A DNA stretch of 64,000 nucleotides, taken from NCBI GenBank assembly GCA_013373175.1, contig JABXII010000019.1, positions 1-64,000 on the forward strand, read 5' to 3'. Position numbers and translations under genes: made by a program. A model generated the notes under the pieces. That model searched no databases and was not told the origin of the DNA. It saw nothing but the letters and a program-made list of their open reading frames with translations. This stretch comes from Campylobacteraceae bacterium (GTDB taxonomy: Bacteria; Campylobacterota; Campylobacteria; Campylobacterales; Arcobacteraceae). This document shows, piece by piece, positions 39,435 through 48,481 of the stretch (positions are counted from its first letter, which is position 1; each line of letters opens with the position of its first letter).

Positions 39435-39878
39435 TTATCTTATTCTTTTTATTTTTCTTTTTTTCAAAAGATATATTGAAGAAGATATTTTCTCATTGAA
39501 ACCTTCTTTTGTTGAAACAATAACATCACTATTTGCTAGTGCAAAATCTTTTTCAAAACTTTTCTTTGTATGGTTTGCAGAAGTAGAATAATGAGCTTTA
39601 AACTTCTTTATAAATGAGTAAAACTTGTCATTTCTATCAACAACTCTATATGAATTCATATTTGGATAAATAAAAGTCGTTTTTTTAGAGTTTCGAACTG
39701 TTTTTCTATGGTTTTTTGGAACTCTTGTATATTTTTTTAAAGTATCAAAAGAGTCAAGAGTTTGTAGTATTTTTTGTGTTTTGGGTCTTCTTTTTACACA
39801 AGCAAGTTTTTCACCATTTGCTGATGAAAAACCCACTGTAGTGTCAGTTTGTACTAAATATATTAAATTAGTATCCAT
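39435..39878 (-). CDS. short Sua5/YciO/YrdC-family protein
   Basis: The protein has 147 residues. 'YLVQTDTTVGFSS' followed by 'CVKRRPKTQKIL' matches the start of the YrdC/TsaC fold (in TsaC: 'PTETVYGL' then 'KGRPxxKPL'), whose members bind RNA and make threonylcarbamoyl-AMP for the t6A modification of tRNA. True TsaC has about 190 residues, and this one stays short and very basic (many K/R at the C terminus), as in the reduced versions seen in Campylobacter. Whether it still makes t6A is unclear; a full-length TsaC may exist elsewhere. It overlaps carB by one base (TAATG), so it is translated with it. Confidence 0.62.
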   Translation of the reverse strand: MDTNLIYLVQTDTTVGFSSANGEKLACVKRRPKTQKILQTLDSFDTLKKYTRVPKNHRKTVRNSKKTTFIYPNMNSYRVVDRNDKFYSFIKKFKAHYSTSANHTKKSFEKDFALANSDVIVSTKEGFNEKISSSIYLLKKRKIKRIR

Positions 39879-42800
39879 TAGTCATTTAAAAATTCTTGGA
39901 TAGATTTAACAGCTAATCCATCTTTTTTTCTTAAAGCTTTCATTGCTTCTATACAAGCAAGTGCAGTTGCAGCTGTTGTACCATAAGGAACATTTTCTTT
40001 AAGTACTGCTCTTCTGATATCTTGTCCATCTGATTTTGATGACTCTTTTCCATCACTTGTATTAAAGGCTAATGCAATTTCACCATTAGTTATTGCATCA
40101 GTAATATTTGGTCTACCCTCAGAAATTTTAAGTACTTTTTCACACTCAATTCCAGCTTCACTTATAACTTTGTGTGTTCCACCAGTCGCAACAACTGTAA
40201 AGCCATTGTCAATTAATCCTTGAGCAATTTGTGGTGCAAACTCTTTATCTAAATCACATAAAGAGATAAATACTTTTCCTTCTGTTGGTAAGCCATTTTT
40301 AGCTGCACTTTGTGCTTTTGCATATGCTTCACCAAAGTTATCTGAAATACCCATAACTTCACCAGTTGATTTCATCTCAGGTGTTAAGATTGGGTCTGAA
40401 CCTGATAATTTATTGAATGGGAATACTGCTTCTTTAACTGCAATATGACCTTTTAAGATTGGTTTTAATACACCATTATCTTCATAAATAATCTCTGAAT
40501 TATAAGTGTCAAGTGCAGATCTTAAAGATTCACCCCACATAACTCTTGTAGCAACTTTTGCTAAAGGCATACCAGTTGCTTTTGATACAAATGGAACTGT
40601 TCTAGAAGCTCTTGGATTTACCTCGATTAAATAGATTTGACCTTTATGAATTGCATATTGTGTATTCATAAGACCAACAACACCAAGTCCTAGTGCCATA
40701 GCTTTTGTTTTTTCTTCTAACTCTTTGATTAATTCATCAGAGATTGATACAGGAGGTAAAGAACAAGCAGAGTCACCTGAGTGAACACCAGCTTCTTCAA
40801 TATGTTGCATAATTCCACCAATATAAACTTCTTTACCATCACAAATACAATCAACATCTAGCTCAATTGCTCTATCTAGGAATTTATCAATAAGTACTGG
40901 TGCATCATTTGATACTGAAACTGCTTCATCCATATATTGCTTTAACTCATCAGTAGAGTAAACAATTCTCATACCTCTACCACCAAGTACAAATGAAGGT
41001 CTAACTAATACCGGATAACCAATTTTTTCAGCAATTTCAATTGCTTCTTCAACTTCTACTGCTGTTCCATTATCAGGTTGTAATAATCCTACTTTTTCAA
41101 CAAATGTAGAGAATTTTTTTCTATCTTCTGCTAAATCAATAACTTCCGCAGTTGTACCAATGATTTTTCCACCAGCTTCAGTAATAGCATTTGCTAATTT
41201 AAGTGGTGTTTGTCCACCAAAGTGTACAATGATTCCATCTGGTTTTTCTTGCTCGATTACAGATCTTACATGTTCAAAGTCAATTGGTTCAAAGTATAAA
41301 ATATCAGAAGTATCATAGTCAGTTGATACAGTTTCTGGGTTACAGTTATACATGATTGTTTTTACACCAATTTCATTTAATGCAAAAGAAGCATGAACAC
41401 AACAATAGTCAAACTCAATACCTTGACCAATTCTGTTTGGTCCACCACCAATAATTAAAACTTTTTTCTCATCTGAAGTTTTTTCTACTTTTGGTAGTTT
41501 TGTAATATTTGTAGTTGAGTAAAGGTACGGAGTTAAAGCCTTAAACTCAGCTGCACAAGTATCAACTTCATTGTATTCAAAGTCAATATCTAAAGCTTTT
41601 CTTGCAATATATACTTCTTCTTCTGTTTTACCAATAAGAAGTCCAATCATCTTGTCAGAGAAACCATTTGTTTTAGCTTCTCTCATAGCATCTTCATTTG
41701 CTAAGATAGCTTTACTCATTGATTTTTCAATATTATAAATTTCTCTAAATTTAGATAAGAACCAAGGGTCTATATTACATAATTCAAAAAGTTCTTCATT
41801 TGTAAGACCTTGTCTATAACCATCCATTAAATATCTTAGTCTATCTGCATTTGGTCTTCTAATTTCTGCTTTGATTTTTTCTAAATCATCACAAATTGGG
41901 TCAAAACCATGAATTCCAGTCTCCATAGAGCAAAGTGCTTTTTGAATAGATTCGTTAAATGTTCTACCAATAGCCATAACCTCACCAACTGATTTCATAC
42001 CTGTTGTAAGTGTTGAGTTAGCTTTTGGGAATTTTTCGAAAGTAAATCTTGGAATCTTTGTAACAACATAATCAATAACTGGCTCAAATGAAGCAGCAGT
42101 TCCAGTAATATCATTTGTAATTTCATCAAGAGTAAATCCAACTGCAAGAAGTGTTGCAACTTTTGCTATAGGATAACCAGTAGCTTTTGAAGCAAGAGCA
42201 GAAGATCTTGAAACTCTTGGGTTCATTTCAATAACAATCATTCTTCCTGTTTTAGGGCAAATTGAGAATTGAACGTTTGAACCACCTGTATCTACACCGA
42301 TTTCTCTAAGAATTGCAAAAGATGCATTTCTCATATCTTGGTACTCTTTGTCAGTAAGAGTTAATGCAGGTGCAATAGTAGTTGAATCACCTGTATGTAC
42401 ACCCATTGGGTCTAAGTTTTCAATAGAACATACGATAATACAGTTATCTTTTTTGTCTCTGATAACTTCCATTTCGTACTCTTTCCAACCAAGCATTGAT
42501 TCCATAATCTCAATTTCGTTGATTGGTGATGCCTCAATACCAGCTTCAGCTAGAGCTTTGAATTCTTCCATGTTATAAGCAACACCAGAACCACCACCTG
42601 CAAGAGTAAATGAAGCTCTTGAGATAACTGGGAATCCAATCTCTTTTGCTAATTTAATAGCTTCTTCAACAGAATATGCGTTTGCTGATTTTGGTAAATC
42701 CATACCGATTTTAATCATTGCTTCGTTGAATAAGTGTCTATCTTCACCTTTTTTGATTGCATCAGGATGAGCTCCAAGGAATTTAACTCCTTCTAGCATA

Positions 42801-43117
42801 CCCTTTTCGTACATTGTAGTTGCAACATTAAGTGCAGTTTGACCACCCATAGTTGGTAAAATAGCATCAATATTTTCTTTTTCAATAATCTTTGCAACAA
42901 CTTCTTCTGTAATAGGTTCAATGTAAGTCTTATCAGCAAATTCAGGATCAGTCATAATCGTAGCTGGGTTTGAGTTAATTAAAACAACTCTATATCCTAA
43001 TTCTTTCAACGTTTTCGTAGCTTGAGTTCCTGAGTAATCAAACTCACACGCTTGTCCAATAATTATAGGTCCAGAACCTATAAGTAAAATAGATTTAATA
43101 TCTTCTCTTTTTGGCAT
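39878..43117 (-). CDS. carB: carbamoyl-phosphate synthase large subunit
   Basis: The 1079-residue protein has the full length of CarB and both ATP-grasp halves. It joins bicarbonate, ammonia from the CarA subunit and two ATP to carbamoyl phosphate for arginine and pyrimidine synthesis in the cytoplasm. The start '[23 protein letters not shown]' and the internal copy '[21 protein letters not shown]' near residue 555 show the two homologous halves. '[20 protein letters not shown]' and '[20 protein letters not shown]' are the matching metal-binding stretches. The C-terminal allosteric MGS-like domain begins near 935. The small subunit carA is not in the window. No frameshift or missing motif was seen. 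Confidence 0.97.
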   Translation of the reverse strand: MPKREDIKSILLIGSGPIIIGQACEFDYSGTQATKTLKELGYRVVLINSNPATIMTDPEFADKTYIEPITEEVVAKIIEKENIDAILPTMGGQTALNVATTMYEKGMLEGVKFLGAHPDAIKKGEDRHLFNEAMIKIGMDLPKSANAYSVEEAIKLAKEIGFPVISRASFTLAGGGSGVAYNMEEFKALAEAGIEASPINEIEIMESMLGWKEYEMEVIRDKKDNCIIVCSIENLDPMGVHTGDSTTIAPALTLTDKEYQDMRNASFAILREIGVDTGGSNVQFSICPKTGRMIVIEMNPRVSRSSALASKATGYPIAKVATLLAVGFTLDEITNDITGTAASFEPVIDYVVTKIPRFTFEKFPKANSTLTTGMKSVGEVMAIGRTFNESIQKALCSMETGIHGFDPICDDLEKIKAEIRRPNADRLRYLMDGYRQGLTNEELFELCNIDPWFLSKFREIYNIEKSMSKAILANEDAMREAKTNGFSDKMIGLLIGKTEEEVYIARKALDIDFEYNEVDTCAAEFKALTPYLYSTTNITKLPKVEKTSDEKKVLIIGGGPNRIGQGIEFDYCCVHASFALNEIGVKTIMYNCNPETVSTDYDTSDILYFEPIDFEHVRSVIEQEKPDGIIVHFGGQTPLKLANAITEAGGKIIGTTAEVIDLAEDRKKFSTFVEKVGLLQPDNGTAVEVEEAIEIAEKIGYPVLVRPSFVLGGRGMRIVYSTDELKQYMDEAVSVSNDAPVLIDKFLDRAIELDVDCICDGKEVYIGGIMQHIEEAGVHSGDSACSLPPVSISDELIKELEEKTKAMALGLGVVGLMNTQYAIHKGQIYLIEVNPRASRTVPFVSKATGMPLAKVATRVMWGESLRSALDTYNSEIIYEDNGVLKPILKGHIAVKEAVFPFNKLSGSDPILTPEMKSTGEVMGISDNFGEAYAKAQSAAKNGLPTEGKVFISLCDLDKEFAPQIAQGLIDNGFTVVATGGTHKVISEAGIECEKVLKISEGRPNITDAITNGEIALAFNTSDGKESSKSDGQDIRRAVLKENVPYGTTAATALACIEAMKALRKKDGLAVKSIQEFLND

Positions 43118-43150
43118 AAAGTTCCCCGTAGTGTAGTTAAAAATTTGGAT

Positions 43151-43156
43151 AGTATA
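43151..43156 (-). promoter_or_regulatory. candidate -10 box of carB
   Basis: The minus strand reads TATACT about 35 bases before the carB ATG, in the 96-base gap after the ThiF-like gene; GGGGAAC serves as ribosome-binding site. The -35 is not evident. Confidence 0.4.
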
Positions 43157-43184
43157 TCTAAGAAGTGCTTAAAATCTCGTTAGG

Positions 43185-43214
43185 AAATCTAGTACCTTAA
43201 AAGATACTAGATTT
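43185..43214 (-). terminator. hairpin at the end of the ThiF/MoeB-like gene
   Basis: A perfect 10-base-pair inverted repeat (43185-43194 with 43205-43214, loop of ten) begins at the stop codon of the ThiF-like gene and lies just before the carB promoter. On the minus strand only a short U run follows, on the plus strand a longer one, so it could stop transcription from either side. Confidence 0.5.
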
Positions 43215-43894
43215 TAGTTTTTTGGAAGGTTGAATTTTTGGTTTTGCAAAATACCATTTTCATCAAATGATAAATAATATAATACATCTTTTTGTACAGG
43301 AAATCCTGTTAAATATCTAATTGCTAAATTTGCTTGAAGTGAACCAATGTGCATTACAATTGGGCAAGCAATTCCATTTGGTTTTCTATCATTTATTTTA
43401 AATACTGCTTCATATGAAGCTTCTTCAAAGAAACAAACTTGTCCATGAAACTCTTCAACTGTACCATAAATCCATGGTTGCTTTTTTTCCATGCAATATT
43501 TATTTATAGCTGCACGACTAGGTAAGTTGTCTGTTGCATCAATGATTAAATCAAAATCTAAATCTCTTTTTGCAAACTCATCAAAACTTTCTACATAAGC
43601 AGTTGCTTTTGTATATGGACATCTTGATTCCATAAGCTCTTTTAAAACTTCAGCTTTGTATTTACCATCATCACCAACTTTAAATCCAATCTGTCTGTGA
43701 ATATTGTGAACACCAACCTCATCGAAATCTACAAGAGCGAACTCTCCAATCCCTGAAGCACCAAGTGCAATACCTAAAGTACAACCTAAACCACCACTTC
43801 CGATGATAGCTACTTTTTTATCTTGTAGTGAATCTTGTACCTCTTCACCCCAAAGTTTTATTTGTCTGTTAAAATATTCATGAATCTCACTCAT
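43214..43894 (-). CDS. ThiF/MoeB/HesA-family E1-like protein without zinc cysteines
   Basis: The 226-residue protein has the adenylating fold of ThiF, MoeB and E1 enzymes: the nucleotide motif GSGGLG at about 33-38, 'VGVHNIHRQ' with the arginine that reaches ATP, and 'DLIIDATDN' with the metal aspartate. Family members activate the C terminus of a ubiquitin-like sulfur carrier such as MoaD or ThiS. The CxxC pairs that bind zinc in MoeB are missing: the site of the first pair reads 'YEAVF'. The end 'MHIGSLQANLAIRYLTG' matches the family well. No sulfur-carrier gene is adjacent, so its partner cannot be told. AGGA precedes the ATG. Confidence 0.8.
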   Translation of the reverse strand: MSEIHEYFNRQIKLWGEEVQDSLQDKKVAIIGSGGLGCTLGIALGASGIGEFALVDFDEVGVHNIHRQIGFKVGDDGKYKAEVLKELMESRCPYTKATAYVESFDEFAKRDLDFDLIIDATDNLPSRAAINKYCMEKKQPWIYGTVEEFHGQVCFFEEASYEAVFKINDRKPNGIACPIVMHIGSLQANLAIRYLTGFPVQKDVLYYLSFDENGILQNQKFNLPKN

Positions 43895-43943
43895 TTTTTA
43901 TTCCTAAGTATTAAAGTCAAGTTTATTTTTTAAATCTTTTATA

Positions 43944-43949
43944 ATCATA
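43944..43949 (-). promoter_or_regulatory. weak promoter candidate for the ThiF-like gene
   Basis: TATGAT on the minus strand is preceded at 16 bases by TTGTAT. The start codon is about 50 bases downstream. The rest of the gap 43895-44011 shows no strong terminator for hsdR. Confidence 0.3.
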
Positions 43950-44011
43950 GCAAAATTAGTTTAAAATACAATGACTTTTATCAATTTCAATCTTGAGTAA
44001 ATTAATAGTTA

Positions 44012-46906
44012 TTAATTATACTCTGGTTTTGGTTGGGCTACTTTTAACTCTTCAGGACTATTTGAATAATCACTATTGTTTGTTGTAGTTTGTGTTCCTA
44101 TATCATCATAGAACTTCTCTACAAAGTTTACAATTTTATCTAAAACTCTTGGTATCACTTTTTTTCGCTCTAGAAGTTTGGGTTTTACTTTTAGTGTACT
44201 TGCTATTTCATCTTTTAAAGGTAATCTTTGCTCATATATATATTTATCTACCACTCTTCTAACCTTTTTACAATCAAGGTTTTCATCACTACATAATTCT
44301 TTGTAGGCTTTATCTTTTTCCTCTTCCCAAAACTTATCAAACTCTTCTTCTATATCATCTTCATTTATTGCATATAGGTTTTCATTGATAAACTTCTCTA
44401 TTAGCTCTTTTTTACTTCTTAGTTGTGGATTGTTCGTCAAGATATTTGAAATATTTTCTTTTTGTTTTTTCTGCTCTTCTTCATCTGAGTCTTTGTATTT
44501 AGCTAATAGTTTTAATATATAGGCTACATTTATCTCATCTTTGTGAATAAGTTCTAGTTCAAAATCTACATCATCTAAAATAGATACCTTTTCACCTTGT
44601 TCACCTCTTTTTGGTTTCATATCTAAATATTTTGATAAGTAGTCATTAAACATCTGTTCGCTCATAGATAAATCAGACCATTTAAAATCACTAAATCCCT
44701 CTAAGATATTTTTGATTCTCATTAATTCTCTAAAAGCTTTGATAAACTCTAGCTTATCATCTTCACTTATAAGAGTATCTACACTAGCTACACTTGGAGC
44801 TATTTTAATCAATATGATAAAAGCTTCATTGAACTTTTTAACATACTCTTCGTATGGCTCCATCAAAATAATATCTTTTGCATCACTTCTTGAAAAAAGC
44901 GCTATTGCATCATCACAAGCTTTTTTTATGTTTCTAAAGCAGACAATATTTCCTTGTGATTTAACCTCATCAAGTATTCTATTTGTTCTACTAAAAGCTT
45001 GTATAAGTCCGTGGTATTTTAGATTTTTATCCACATACAAGGTATTTAATCTTTTACTATCAAATCCTGTTAAGAACATATTTACTACAAGAAGAATATC
45101 AACTTCACCTTTTTTTACTCTTTTTGAGAGTTCATTGTAGTAGTTATAAAAAGTCTTGCTATCTTTGGTGCTGTATTTTGTACCAAACATTTTATTATAA
45201 TCTTTGATATACTCATCTAGCTTTTCACGGCTATGTTTGTTTATATGTTCTTCATCTATATGTGCCCCATCTGATTCGTATAAACCATCTGCACTCTTAT
45301 CCTCTTCATTATCTGCATATGAAAATATTGTAGCTATTTTTAGATTGTGTTGTTTACTTTTAAAAGTTTCATAATATTTTGAAAGCATATCTACAGAACT
45401 AACTGTCATCATCGCAGTAAAATCTTTGTTGTGGGTTTTCCTACTATGGTTTGCTATGATATAGTCAACTATCTTTTCAACTCTATCATCACTTTCAAAA
45501 AGTTCTTGTCTATCTATATCTTCAACTTCTATATCAATATTTGTAGCACTATTTTCTTTTTCTTTGTATCGTCCTATATACTCAACTGAAAATTTTAAAA
45601 CATTTTCATCATTTATGGCATCTGTTATCACATACCTATGAAGTCTATCATCAAATAAATCTGCTGTTGTTCTTTTGCCTAATTTATTTCCCATAGCATT
45701 TTCAGGGAATATTGGTGTTCCTGTGAAACCTATCATTTGATTATTTGTAAAGAACTTGTTTATATTTAAGTGTGTTTCTCCAAACTGGCTTCTATGGCAC
45801 TCATCAAAGATAAAAACTATATGTTTATCTTTTTGTTTTGACATCTTTTCTATATATTTTCTTTTTTTAATTGCTGTGTTTAGTTTTTGAATTGTTGTAA
45901 CTATTAACTTTGTATCATCACTAAACTGTCTAACTAAAGTAGCAGTATTATCTGTACCATCTACACTTCCATCACTAAAAGAGTTAAACTCTTTTGTAGT
46001 TTGAAAATCTAAGTCTTTTCTATCTACTACAAAAACTACCTTATCTACTTTTGGAAGTTTCACAAGGATTTGTGCTGTTTTAAAAGAGGTCAAAGTTTTA
46101 CCACTTCCAGTTGTATGCCAAATATATCCATTTCTTGTAGAAGTAGTAACTTGCTCTATAATAACTTCGACTGCATAAAACTGATAAGGTCTTAAAACCA
46201 TAAGTATCTTATCAACTTCAGCTAATACTATATACTTACATATCATCTTAGAGATGTGGCATCGCTCTAAAAAAGAACTTGTAAACTCTTCAATATTTGT
46301 GATATTTTTATTATCTTTATTTGCCCAAAAGAAAGTTTGTTTGAAGGTTTGTTTTTTATTGTTTGCATAATACTTTGTATTTACTCCATTACTTATAACA
46401 AAGATTTGAATATATTGAAACAATGCACTGTTTGCTCCATAAGAGTGTTTTTGATAACGATTGATTTGATTAAAGGCTTCTTTTAGCTCTAAACCTCTTC
46501 TTTTTAGTTCAATTTGTACAAGAGGAAAACCATTTATCAAAATAGTTACATCGTATCTGTTTTTATAAGTACCATTTATACTGATTTGATTTGTTACTTG
46601 AAATAGATTTTGGCACCAATGTTCAGAGTCTAAGAACTCCATATAAAAGTTTGTACCATCATCTTTATTTAGAACATACTTATCTCTTAGTTTTTTTGCT
46701 TTTTCAAAAACACTTCCACTTTGTAGATGGTTTAGTATCTTTTTAAATTCATTGTTGGAAAAAGTTGTTTTATTGTGTTTTTCTAACTGTTTTTTTAGGT
46801 TTTGTTCTAGCTGTTCATCATCTTTTATAGATACTCTTTCGTATTTTAAAGATTTAAGTTGTTTGATAAGATTTTCTTCTAGTATTGCTTCACTTTGGGT
46901 ACTCAT
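44012..46906 (-). CDS. hsdR: type I restriction enzyme R subunit
   Basis: The 964-residue protein is the motor and nuclease subunit that cuts unmodified DNA after ATP-driven translocation. The N-terminal nuclease shows 'RYDVTILINGFPLVQIELKRRG' (about 115-136), the PD-ExK core. Walker A is in 'TTGSGKTLTSFKT' (near 266) and the DEAD-like box is 'DECHRS' (near 368), followed by 'GFTGTP'. The second helicase half has 'VNMFLTGFDSKRLNTLYVDK' and 'QAFSRTNRI'. The C-terminal 200 residues are helical and charged, for contact with HsdM/HsdS. Length is normal and no break was seen. A 39-residue ORF ends three bases before its ATG. It is separated from hsdS by the DUF3800/nuclease insert. Confidence 0.95.
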   Translation of the reverse strand: MSTQSEAILEENLIKQLKSLKYERVSIKDDEQLEQNLKKQLEKHNKTTFSNNEFKKILNHLQSGSVFEKAKKLRDKYVLNKDDGTNFYMEFLDSEHWCQNLFQVTNQISINGTYKNRYDVTILINGFPLVQIELKRRGLELKEAFNQINRYQKHSYGANSALFQYIQIFVISNGVNTKYYANNKKQTFKQTFFWANKDNKNITNIEEFTSSFLERCHISKMICKYIVLAEVDKILMVLRPYQFYAVEVIIEQVTTSTRNGYIWHTTGSGKTLTSFKTAQILVKLPKVDKVVFVVDRKDLDFQTTKEFNSFSDGSVDGTDNTATLVRQFSDDTKLIVTTIQKLNTAIKKRKYIEKMSKQKDKHIVFIFDECHRSQFGETHLNINKFFTNNQMIGFTGTPIFPENAMGNKLGKRTTADLFDDRLHRYVITDAINDENVLKFSVEYIGRYKEKENSATNIDIEVEDIDRQELFESDDRVEKIVDYIIANHSRKTHNKDFTAMMTVSSVDMLSKYYETFKSKQHNLKIATIFSYADNEEDKSADGLYESDGAHIDEEHINKHSREKLDEYIKDYNKMFGTKYSTKDSKTFYNYYNELSKRVKKGEVDILLVVNMFLTGFDSKRLNTLYVDKNLKYHGLIQAFSRTNRILDEVKSQGNIVCFRNIKKACDDAIALFSRSDAKDIILMEPYEEYVKKFNEAFIILIKIAPSVASVDTLISEDDKLEFIKAFRELMRIKNILEGFSDFKWSDLSMSEQMFNDYLSKYLDMKPKRGEQGEKVSILDDVDFELELIHKDEINVAYILKLLAKYKDSDEEEQKKQKENISNILTNNPQLRSKKELIEKFINENLYAINEDDIEEEFDKFWEEEKDKAYKELCSDENLDCKKVRRVVDKYIYEQRLPLKDEIASTLKVKPKLLERKKVIPRVLDKIVNFVEKFYDDIGTQTTTNNSDYSNSPEELKVAQPKPEYN

Positions 46907-46909
46907 ATT

Positions 46910-47029
46910 TTATTTAATCCATTTAGGTTTTTTAATAGACTCATCAGAAGAAGAAGTATAACCTTCAATAGCTTGTGAGACTTTTATTGTTTGTTTTATA
47001 AGTTTTTTATTAATTGGATTCTTATTCAA
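46910..47029 (-). CDS. 39-residue protein coupled to hsdR
   Basis: A short frame starts with TTG, has AAAGGA at ideal distance, and ends three bases before the hsdR ATG. The peptide is basic at its start ('NKNPINKKLIKQTIKV') with 'SQAIEGYTSSSDESIKKP' in the middle. The 'SQAIEGY' word recalls small conserved proteins found next to toxins and restriction genes, as I remember them; I cannot name a family. Coupling suggests co-expression with the R subunit, perhaps as a small antitoxin-like or regulatory protein. This is inference; the ribosome-binding site and the tight spacing are what is seen. Confidence 0.55.
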   Translation of the reverse strand: MNKNPINKKLIKQTIKVSQAIEGYTSSSDESIKKPKWIK

Positions 47030-47067
47030 AATATTCCTTTATATTATTTTAGCATATTTTATATTTC

Positions 47068-47096
47068 TTGCATATTTGTAAGTTTTCTGATATAGT
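47068..47096 (+). promoter_or_regulatory. promoter of the structured RNA opposite to the DUF3800 operon
   Basis: TTGCAT at 47068-47073 and TATAGT at 47091-47096 are spaced by 17 bases, a near-consensus sigma-70 promoter. The predicted start near 47102-47104 coincides with the first base of the closing stem of the RNA candidate. No plus-strand gene follows. Confidence 0.55.
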
Positions 47097-47100
47097 TTTA

Positions 47101-47264
47101 TAAAAGTTCCCATCTACTGATAAGACTCCAAGGGAGGCTTCGCAAGATAGGTAGAATGGGTCATTAATAATTATATAAGTATAATTGTATTATACTTTTC
47201 TCGCTCAGATACCATTGAGTATCAAGAGGTGGCTTTCGTCTAGCCTATAGGCGAACAACTTTTA
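47101..47264 (+). ncRNA. structured noncoding RNA candidate beside DUF3800 and BECR-like genes
   Basis: This gap is clearly richer in G+C than its surroundings. The two ends pair (TAAAAGTT at 47101-47108 with 47257-47264). Inside are a stem CCCATCTAC (47109-47117) with GTAGAATGGG (47151-47160) that holds a CTCC-AAG-GGAG hairpin (47126-47136); a perfect 9-base-pair hairpin (47177-47185 with 47189-47197); GATAC/GTATC (47208-47212, 47219-47223) extended by CTC/GAG; and GGCT/AGCC (47231-47234, 47242-47245). A promoter points into it from the plus strand. Its last three bases overlap the end of the opposing nuclease-like gene. Structured RNAs near DUF3800 genes have been reported as the 'DUF3800' RNA motifs (from memory). 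The strand rests on the promoter; the minus strand remains possible. Confidence 0.6.
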
Positions 47265-47765
47265 AAACCATTCACAATTATTCAATCTGGAATCAACTTT
47301 ATTTATATAGTCTTCATATTTGTTTTGAAACTTATCCTTTTTCTTTTGATTATCAATATAAAAACTTGTAACTAAATATGAACTACTATTTCCCAATTTT
47401 TGAAGAATAACAACAAAGTCATTATCATAAGCCCAAAGATACAATCTAATTTTTCTGGTATCTTCATAATAATAAAACATCTTAATTTTAATATTACTAT
47501 AATTTAAGATTATTGTTTTTATCCATTTAATTCTAGAAGCTCTTTGACTATCAAATTTTCTTTGTCCTCTATCTTTTTTTGTTATAACATGCCAAAATAT
47601 TTTTTCTTTTCCATCATTTTTATCGTATGTTTTAGGGTCAATAAAAATTGTTTCATTAAGGTAAACATTATTATCAATAAAATCAATTTTAAATATATTA
47701 TAGAGGAAATCTATTTTTTTATTATCTTCACAACAATTACTAAAATCAATAATTTCACTAAACAT
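47262..47765 (-). CDS. small protein resembling a BECR-fold RNase
   Basis: I place the start at the ATG at 47765, which has AAGGA upstream and overlaps the DUF3800 stop by eight bases; an earlier ATG at 47843 would overlap far more and lacks a site. The 167-residue product has a variable N-terminal half and then 'FWHVITKK' (57-64), a basic stretch with R69, R75, R78 in 'DSQRASRIKW', and 'DFVVILQ' with 'SYLVTSFYI' (130-137). That order (WH-I-T, arginines, two strands, L-TSF/TAF) recalls the phage-type Barnase-EndoU-ColicinE5/D-RelE nucleases. The assignment is from pattern alone. Its tight overlap with DUF3800 and the adjacent RNA suggest one functional module inside the restriction operon. 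Confidence 0.6.
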   Translation of the reverse strand: MFSEIIDFSNCCEDNKKIDFLYNIFKIDFIDNNVYLNETIFIDPKTYDKNDGKEKIFWHVITKKDRGQRKFDSQRASRIKWIKTIILNYSNIKIKMFYYYEDTRKIRLYLWAYDNDFVVILQKLGNSSSYLVTSFYIDNQKKKDKFQNKYEDYINKVDSRLNNCEWF

Positions 47766-48459
47766 AAGATTTCCTTGGATGAAATCTATATATTCTAAAT
47801 TTTTCTTCCCATTGAGGGGTAGAATCATCAAGAGGAAATCCACTTAGTCTTTCAATCTCATTTATAATAAACTGCTTAATTTCACTTACATGTTCAATAT
47901 CTTTTCTATTTTTATATCCAATAGAGCCTATTAAAACATCACATAATTGCATTATTTGTGACTCGTGAGAATGAATAATAGTATATGTAGTATTGATATA
48001 TCCATAAAATGTATTATGTACTACATCATTTAATTCTCTAACCCTCTTGGCACCCTTTGTATCTTTATAATCCATAAATATATTAAAGTTTTGTTCAACT
48101 TTAAAAAAAGGAAGCAATGCATAATAATACATTTTGTAATAAAATTTATCAGATTCTCCATCATTATATTTATCATGGTTTAAATTTGATTTATTGATTA
48201 CTACCTGAGCATTAAACTTCATATCAACTCTGGAAAAAAAGAATTCTAATAATTCAGTATAAAAGTTTTTTTTATTGCTATTTAGTTTAGTCCACTTCAG
48301 TTCATTCAATGCATTATATTTATGTTTAAGATGTTTTATATATCTATTAATATATTCGACCTGAGAATTTTCACAACATATACCGCCAATAACCATAATA
48401 TCTGATTTATCACTGTATAAATGATTACTTTCATCGCAAAATATTTTATAATTTGACAT
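47758..48459 (-). CDS. DUF3800-family protein
   Basis: The 233-residue protein opens with 'IFCDESNH' (D9, E10), and has 'NIFMDYKDTKGAKRV' in the middle and 'ESQIMQLCDVLIGSIGY' in the last third. These acidic positions define DUF3800, thought to adopt an RNase H-like fold with a metal site. The function is unknown; genes of this family are frequent in mobile elements and defence islands and are often accompanied by structured RNAs. It starts 22 bases after the hsdS stop with AAAGGA at good distance, and its end overlaps the nuclease-like gene. Its place between hsdS and hsdR shows that it was inserted into the restriction operon. Confidence 0.82.
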   Translation of the reverse strand: MSNYKIFCDESNHLYSDKSDIMVIGGICCENSQVEYINRYIKHLKHKYNALNELKWTKLNSNKKNFYTELLEFFFSRVDMKFNAQVVINKSNLNHDKYNDGESDKFYYKMYYYALLPFFKVEQNFNIFMDYKDTKGAKRVRELNDVVHNTFYGYINTTYTIIHSHESQIMQLCDVLIGSIGYKNRKDIEHVSEIKQFIINEIERLSGFPLDDSTPQWEEKFRIYRFHPRKSYV

Positions 48460-48481
48460 ATTCTTCCTTTATATTAATTAT

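Noticed and set aside
47758..47843. Longer start of the nuclease-like gene at 47843
   Set aside because: It would overlap the DUF3800 gene by 86 bases and lacks a ribosome-binding site; the ATG at 47765 has AAGGA.
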